Positions 59,883 to 64,000 of a stretch of DNA of 64,000 nt are shown in pieces. Source of the stretch: Motiliproteus sp041586615 (lineage in GTDB: Bacteria; Pseudomonadota; Gammaproteobacteria; Pseudomonadales; Balneatricaceae); NCBI GenBank assembly GCA_041586615.1, contig JBFGZS010000007.1, positions 1-64,000 on the forward strand. Direction: 5' to 3'. The notes under the pieces were generated by a model, which saw nothing but the letters and a program-made list of their open reading frames with translations, had not been told where the DNA came from and did not search any database. Made by a program: the position numbers and the translations under genes. Positions within the stretch are counted from its first letter, which is position 1, and the number at the start of each line of letters is the position of its first letter.

Positions 59883-60758
59883 CTAAATATACAGGTTACG
59901 TACCACTGGCATCAAGGTCGATCGCCAGGGGCGTTGGTGTATGCCGAAGGTGGTACGGATCTTTTCGCAATTAAGTCCGGTAAAACGCGGGTAGTTATCG
60001 GCGGGGTTGTCATCGTTATGCAGTTCCTCGAGGGGGAGGTCCTCATACTGACGAGCCGCCGCAACGACGGCTTCACCAAAGCCGAACCGCGTCGTGATCT
60101 CCGCCGATGCGTAGTGGTAGGTTCCCCACGTTTGAGCGCCGCAGTCCAGTTGTTTGATCATGGCGATGATCACCCGGCTCAAGTCGGCCGCCGAGGTGGG
60201 GGCGCCGATCAGGTCATCCCGTAACCCCAATGTTGTGTTGTGTCGGGCTGATTCCAGCAGACGGCGAACCAGGCTGCCGGGTCTGGAGCTAAACAGCCAG
60301 CCACTGCGTAAAATAATATGCCTTTCTAAGCGATCCCGGACCTGCTCTTCTGCCGTCCACAGGTTTTTACCGTAAGGGGTGCGAGGGTAGACGGGGTCGT
60401 CCTCTTTGCGCGGGGTGCTCCCGGAGCCATCAAACACTTCGGCGCAGGATATCTGGATCAACGCGATATTGAGTTGGTGGCAGGTCAGGGCAAGATGATT
60501 GACCGCCTGTAAATTATCCTTCAGTACCTGCGCGTCGAGCTGTTCGCCTTCGAGCGGCACGGCGCCGGCGGCGTTGACAATAAACGCCGGCTGTTCGCGC
60601 GTTAATCGGTCGCTAACGGCCTCGGCATCGCGTAAATCGAGGTCGCGCCGATCGGATGCGATCAACTCAAAACCCTCTTCACGAGCCAAGGTGAGCAGTT
60701 GGTAACCCAGCTGGCCTTCGGCGCCACAAACCATAATTTTCGGCAATGCAAACATCAT
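59883..60758 (-). CDS. RmlD-like extended SDR protein with altered active site
   Basis: A 291-aa Rossmann protein. The nucleotide-binding motif is CGAEGQLGYQL, and NAAGAVPLEGE, IILRSGWLFSSRPGSLVRRLL and GTYHYASAEITTRF follow the dTDP-4-dehydrorhamnose reductase layout. The catalytic residues differ: ISCAEVFDG replaces the usual IS-T/S-DYVFDG, and YGKNLWTAE has Leu where the YxxxK lysine should be. It may bind NAD(P) without reductase activity, like regulatory relatives. ATG 60758 was chosen; a GTG at 60785 is possible. No rhamnose genes are nearby. Confidence 0.8.
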   Translation of the reverse strand: MMFALPKIMVCGAEGQLGYQLLTLAREEGFELIASDRRDLDLRDAEAVSDRLTREQPAFIVNAAGAVPLEGEQLDAQVLKDNLQAVNHLALTCHQLNIALIQISCAEVFDGSGSTPRKEDDPVYPRTPYGKNLWTAEEQVRDRLERHIILRSGWLFSSRPGSLVRRLLESARHNTTLGLRDDLIGAPTSAADLSRVIIAMIKQLDCGAQTWGTYHYASAEITTRFGFGEAVVAAARQYEDLPLEELHNDDNPADNYPRFTGLNCEKIRTTFGIHQRPWRSTLMPVVRNLYI

Positions 60759-60924
60759 GTATGTATCTAAACGCCCTCTCTGCACAACGCAACTTCAGGT
60801 GATCATCGGTGGTCTGCCGATCAACGAGCACTAAATTTACCATGTTGCGGCGGCGTGTCGATTGTTCGATGGCTTTTTTTCTGGGTTTTAGTCGGTCGAG
60901 GTGCTGTCTGCCGTGGCTTTGGAC

Positions 60925-60978
60925 GATTACCGGGCATCGACATAGCGATCCGTTCGGTCTTTTGATGACGTCAAGGCC
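60925..60978 (+). repeat. Dispersed repeat element, copy B
   Basis: GATTACC, GGGCATCGACATAGCG, ATCCGTTCGGTCTTTTGATG, ACGTCAAGGCCGCC: matches copies A and C over about 50 bp, without the 3' hairpin. It lies in the 404-bp gap 60759-61162, which holds this element, the decamer tract and no gene. Confidence 0.75.
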
Positions 60979-60990
60979 GCCTTACTATGT

Positions 60991-61045
60991 ACCCTTAGGC
61001 ACCCTTAGGCACCCTTAGGCACCCTTAGGCACCCTACCCTTAGGC
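60991..61045 (+). repeat. Decamer tandem repeats
   Basis: Four perfect ACCCTTAGGC units (60991-61030), a broken ACCCT, then a fifth full unit (61036-61045). It begins 12 bp after dispersed repeat copy B. Confidence 0.95.
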
Positions 61046-61162
61046 TCCCCGATTACCCACAACCTTCAGTCAGGCCCGTTTATTTTGTGGCTTGGGCGTC
61101 AGTCCGACGCAGCGACGCCCTGCTCGGTGAGGGGCAGGGCTGACCAGAATGCGCGGCAGCGT

Positions 61163-62053
61163 TTAGTTCAGGGGTGACAGGTTCTGTAGCAGCTGCTCGC
61201 CGAGTTGGAGATTGGTTGACGACCTTTGCAAGGCCTCGCGGGTATCGTCGGCAACCTGACGCATGTTGTCACAGACGTGCTGAGATTCTTGGGATTGAAT
61301 TCGCAGCTGCTCGATCACCGTGCCTGCAGCGCGGGTGCTGGTTTTTGCCATATCGTTCAGTGACGTTAAGTGGACGGACGTGGTTTCTGCGATTTCGCGA
61401 CTCTGATGAATGCTCTCCACGATTTCGTCCTGCTTAAGGATGATCGTGTTGGAGATGGACATGATGCTCGACATCTCCTTCTGGATCTGTTCGGCGGACG
61501 TGTTTGCCGTATTTGCCAGGGTGCGGACCTCGTCGGCAACCACGGCAAAGCCGCGACCGTGCTCGCCGGCACGCGCGGCTTCGATTGCGGCGTTCAGGGC
61601 CAGCAAGTTGGTTTGATTGGCGATCCCCTTGATGGGTTCAACCGACTGATCGATATTGCGATTATTTTGATCCAGGCTTTGCAGCAATTCGCTGAACGCC
61701 TCGATATTACCCGCTGCCGTTTGGATTTTGGACGCCAGCGCTTGCAGCTGGACGATGCTCTCCGCGCTGGTTTCGGCGGTTTGCTGCGCCGAGGAAAACG
61801 CCTGGCCCGACAGCCGCTCGATCTCGGCGGATTGCGCGATCATGTTTTGTAACATGGCCAGGTTGTTTTCAATGGCGGCCAGTCGCTGATCAGACGCCTG
61901 ATTGACGTTTTGGGCATTGTGGATGATTTGCTGAACGGTGTCTGACAAGCCAGCGGCGCGGAGCTGATCCAGGAGCGCGGCTTTTTGCTGCAGAGCAAGG
62001 AGCTGGTCTTTATCGATCAGAACCTCGTTGGTTTCTTTCTTGCTGAAAAACAT
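61163..62053 (-). CDS. Soluble methyl-accepting chemotaxis protein
   Basis: A 296-aa receptor without transmembrane segments. The signalling tip GIANQTNLLALNAAIEAARAGEHGRGFAVVADEVRTLA is canonical, flanked by heptad coils (residues about 40-290). The N-terminal 40 residues (FFSKKETNEVLIDKDQLLALQQKAALLDQL) form no recognised sensor domain. It probably senses an intracellular signal or acts within a cytoplasmic array. It stands alone between repeat-rich gaps. Confidence 0.93.
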   Translation of the reverse strand: MFFSKKETNEVLIDKDQLLALQQKAALLDQLRAAGLSDTVQQIIHNAQNVNQASDQRLAAIENNLAMLQNMIAQSAEIERLSGQAFSSAQQTAETSAESIVQLQALASKIQTAAGNIEAFSELLQSLDQNNRNIDQSVEPIKGIANQTNLLALNAAIEAARAGEHGRGFAVVADEVRTLANTANTSAEQIQKEMSSIMSISNTIILKQDEIVESIHQSREIAETTSVHLTSLNDMAKTSTRAAGTVIEQLRIQSQESQHVCDNMRQVADDTREALQRSSTNLQLGEQLLQNLSPLN

Positions 62054-62249
62054 GCTGAGTCGTCTCCGCTGGAATGTGCAACCGGACTGCTAGGTTTTAT
62101 CGGTATCGCTGCGCGGTGTTACCGGCGAATACGCTCACCATCGCGGCGGGTTCACTTTCCCGAATCATAACGTATCGCTGGCGGCGGTACGAATATCCCA
62201 ATCACTATCGCGTGAAAAAGTGATCCATGGCAGCTAGGGGCGCTAATCT

Positions 62250-63269
62250 TTAGCGTAGTGGGCTGATGCGAACGCTATGGCCTTCTTCAACGCACAGCGC
62301 GCGGGCCATCTCGGGCGACAAAATGGCGCAATCGTGATCGCTGATATGCAGCGGCGCCTGCGTGCAGCGGAATTCCTGACGACGGGTGTTGCTGATCAGG
62401 TATTGCCGGTCCCCCGGCTGGGGTTTGCCGATAAGCACCTTGCAATAGCGGCTGCGCCGAATGGTGCGAATATCCTTTACCCGACTGCAGAGCGTGGGGC
62501 CGGCGTCGAAAATATCGATATAGCCCTGATATTGAAAGCCTTCCTGTTCCAGCATCCTGCGAGCCGGCAGGGTGTTTTCGTGCACCTGACCGATAACGTT
62601 GCGCGCCTCGCGGGGGAGCAGATGAATATACAGGGTGTGCTTGGGCATCAGCTCGGCCACGAAGGCTTTGTTACCGATACCGGTCAGGTAGTCGGCTTCG
62701 GAGAATTCGATGGTAAAGAACTTGCGGCCCAGGCCTTCCCAAAAGGGGCTGACACCCTGTTCGTTGCTGACGCCGCGCATTTCGGCAATGACGGATTCGG
62801 CAAAGCGTTCTGGGAATTCAGCCATGAACATAAAGCGTGCACGGGACAACAGCGAACCTGCGCCCGTTTGGCGCGCTTCGGGCAGCAGGTAGAGGGTGCA
62901 GACTTCGGCAAATCCGGTGTAATCGTTACACAGATACAGGGTGCGGAAACGGTTGTGTACGTCCAGCTCCCGGGAGGCGTGGACGACAATGCCGAGGCGG
63001 TAATGGTACCAGGGATCGCGAATGCCGACCGCAGCCTCGATGCCGCAGGTACCGACGACCTGCTGAGTTTCTGTATTCTCCAGCATAAAGAGGTAGCTTT
63101 CTTGTCCCGGACGACGGACCTCCTGTTGCATCGACGCGACGGCATGCGCCAGTTTGGCTTCGATCAGGGCGGGATTGTTGGGTAGCGAGGTGAACCCGGG
63201 TCCACTGTGGTGCGCGATCTCAAGCAGCGTATCGATATCGGCGGGGCGGATCGGTCGAAGCACATTCAT
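62250..63269 (-). CDS. astA: Arginine N-succinyltransferase AstA
   Basis: A 339-aa enzyme that succinylates arginine, the first step of the AST catabolic pathway. Diagnostic stretches: LRPIRPADIDTLLEIAHHSGPGFTSLP, GTCGIEAAVGIRDPWYHYRLG, TLYLLPEARQTGAGSLLSRARF and MRGVSNEQGVSPFWEGLGRKFF. ATG 63269 follows AGGAAA. Other ast genes are not in the window. It could be AruF or AruG if two paralogues exist, as in Pseudomonas, so the subunit name is provisional. Confidence 0.93.
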   Translation of the reverse strand: MNVLRPIRPADIDTLLEIAHHSGPGFTSLPNNPALIEAKLAHAVASMQQEVRRPGQESYLFMLENTETQQVVGTCGIEAAVGIRDPWYHYRLGIVVHASRELDVHNRFRTLYLCNDYTGFAEVCTLYLLPEARQTGAGSLLSRARFMFMAEFPERFAESVIAEMRGVSNEQGVSPFWEGLGRKFFTIEFSEADYLTGIGNKAFVAELMPKHTLYIHLLPREARNVIGQVHENTLPARRMLEQEGFQYQGYIDIFDAGPTLCSRVKDIRTIRRSRYCKVLIGKPQPGDRQYLISNTRRQEFRCTQAPLHISDHDCAILSPEMARALCVEEGHSVRISPLR

Positions 63270-63360
63270 GGTGTGTTTCCTGCGCAATTAGATAGAACTT
63301 AGATAGATAGTTTAGAGTGTTAGTGTCGATATAGAGGGTTTATCGGGTCGATCATTTATC

Positions 63361-63420
63361 GGCAGGTGGCAGGTGGCAGGTGGCAGGTGGCAGGTGGCAG
63401 GTGGCAGGTGGCAGGTGGTA
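63361..63420 (+). repeat. Heptamer tandem repeats upstream of astA
   Basis: Seven perfect GGTGGCA units (63365-63413) with a partial unit before and a GGTGGTA variant after. It lies in the 396-bp gap 63270-63665, which otherwise holds dispersed repeat copy C. Confidence 0.95.
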
Positions 63421-63542
63421 AGTATAAGTGATAAACGGGTGGGTGCCGGCGGACTTCGGCCTGGCCTATCCTGCGACCTTCTGCGGCTTGCGCCGCGTAG
63501 CGCTTTAATTAACCGGTAGAATACGGCATCCTATGCCGGTGT

Positions 63543-63632
63543 TATTAACCTGGCATCAACCTGCCGATCCATTCGGTCTTTTGATGACGACAAGGCCGGC
63601 GCCTGTCTGCCCTTGTCTCACGTGGCGGTTTG
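63543..63632 (+). repeat. Dispersed repeat element, copy C
   Basis: TATTAACCTGGCATCAACCT, GCCGATCCATTCGGTC, TTTTGATGACGACAAGGCC. GACAAGG (63589-63595) pairs with CCTTGTC (63611-63617) across a 15-nt loop, the same loop length as in copy D. It ends about 35 bp before the AEC transporter gene. Confidence 0.8.
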
Positions 63633-63665
63633 CCTGTGTTGGGCTGTGGCTAAAGGAATGTTCTA

Positions 63666-64000
63666 ATGCAGCAGATGGTCACGTTGTTTGGTGCCTTGTC
63701 GCCGGTGTTTGCGCTGGTTCTGCTTGGTTACCTGCTGCGTCGTATCGACTTCCCCGGGGCGGCGTTCTGGCCGTTGGCGGAGCGTTTCACCTATTACCTC
63801 CTGTTTCCATCCTTGCTGGTGAATAAACTGGCGACAACAGCACTGCCGGACAGCGGGCTGGGTAGCGTGACGACTATCCTGGTCGTGCAGTTACTGCTGG
63901 CGTCCCTGCTGGCATTGGGGGTCGGCTGGTGGGCCAGAGCGCGAGGCGCCCAACTCACGTCGTTCTTTCAGGGCTCTGTGCGTTTCAATACCTATGTAGG
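63666..64000 (+). CDS. AEC-family transporter (partial, 5' end)
   Basis: The frame from ATG 63666 is open to the window edge (111 codons) and encodes hydrophobic helices: FGALSPVFALVLLGYLLRR, TYYLLFPSLLVNKLA and TTILVVQLLLASLLALGVGW. The first helix followed by a Phe-Pro-Gly stretch and YYLLFPSLL is typical of auxin efflux carrier (AEC) type permeases. AAGGA lies 8 bp before the start. The substrate cannot be told from this part. Confidence 0.82.
   Translation, partial: MQQMVTLFGALSPVFALVLLGYLLRRIDFPGAAFWPLAERFTYYLLFPSLLVNKLATTALPDSGLGSVTTILVVQLLLASLLALGVGWWARARGAQLTSFFQGSVRFNTYV

Noticed and set aside
60991..61045. ACCCTTAGGC repeats as a telomere-like or iteron origin
   Set aside because: No dnaA/repA gene, DnaA boxes or AT-rich unwinding region nearby.
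62100..62130. ATCGGTA sequence upstream of the chemoreceptor as a sigma-28 -10 element
   Set aside because: No TAAA element at the proper distance.

Overview
The window is a contiguous chromosomal stretch of a motile, flagellated gammaproteobacterium. Its RpoA, CsrA, FleQ/FleS/FleR and AstA, and the alaS-lysC-csrA-tRNA order, resemble the Pseudomonadales/Oceanospirillales side of the class. Genus cannot be read from the sequence. No phage, plasmid or CRISPR locus is visible. The only transposase-like gene is a REP-associated tyrosine transposase (RAYT).

Layout. Positions 1-1550 hold the end of the alpha ribosomal operon (rpsD tail, rpoA, rplQ, terminator). Positions 1638-8052 carry thiC behind a TPP riboswitch, a radical-SAM gene (yhcC), an unrecognised membrane-anchored protein, avtA and recX. 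Positions 8083-13322 carry alaS, lysC, csrA, tRNA-Ser and three tRNA-Arg genes. Positions 13510-19332 carry thiI, a class II histone-deacetylase-like hydrolase, a pseudo-receiver/TPR protein, a PilZ protein, a MarC-family membrane protein and tRNA-Arg(CCU).

Positions 19483-49913 form one large flagellar/chemotaxis region. flgA, flgM and flgN lie on the minus strand. cheV, cheR, flgBCDE, flgFGHIJKL, fliC, flaG, fliD, fliS, fleQ, fleS and fleR lie on the plus strand. Promoters fit the known hierarchy: a sigma-70-like promoter for fleQ, sigma-54 promoters for flgB and flgF, and sigma-28 promoters for flgM and fliC. Two insertions interrupt this region: a RAYT flanked by REP palindromes (35.7-36.6 kb), and a two-gene secreted metalloprotease cassette between fliS and fleQ (42.75-45.1 kb). 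In that cassette the propeptide-like part and the metzincin catalytic part are encoded separately. The external axial proteins (FlgE, FlgK, FlgL, FliC, FliD) are all much longer than in E. coli, while the rod proteins are of ordinary size.

Positions 49910-64000 hold a degenerate DEDD-exonuclease-like gene, acs with a LuxR-type response regulator, engB divergent from a cytochrome c4 gene, two acyltransferases mixed with moaC/moaD/moaA, a SirB2-like gene, a degenerate RmlD-like protein, a soluble chemoreceptor, astA and the start of an AEC transporter.

The non-coding DNA is rich in repeats. There are three heptamer tracts of the form GGYRRCA, several 10-18 bp tandem arrays, REP palindromes, and a previously unfamiliar dispersed element of about 50-90 bp with four copies. 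Two copies of that element share a hairpin with identical loop length. The dispersed element and the split metalloprotease cassette are the best candidates for something not yet described.
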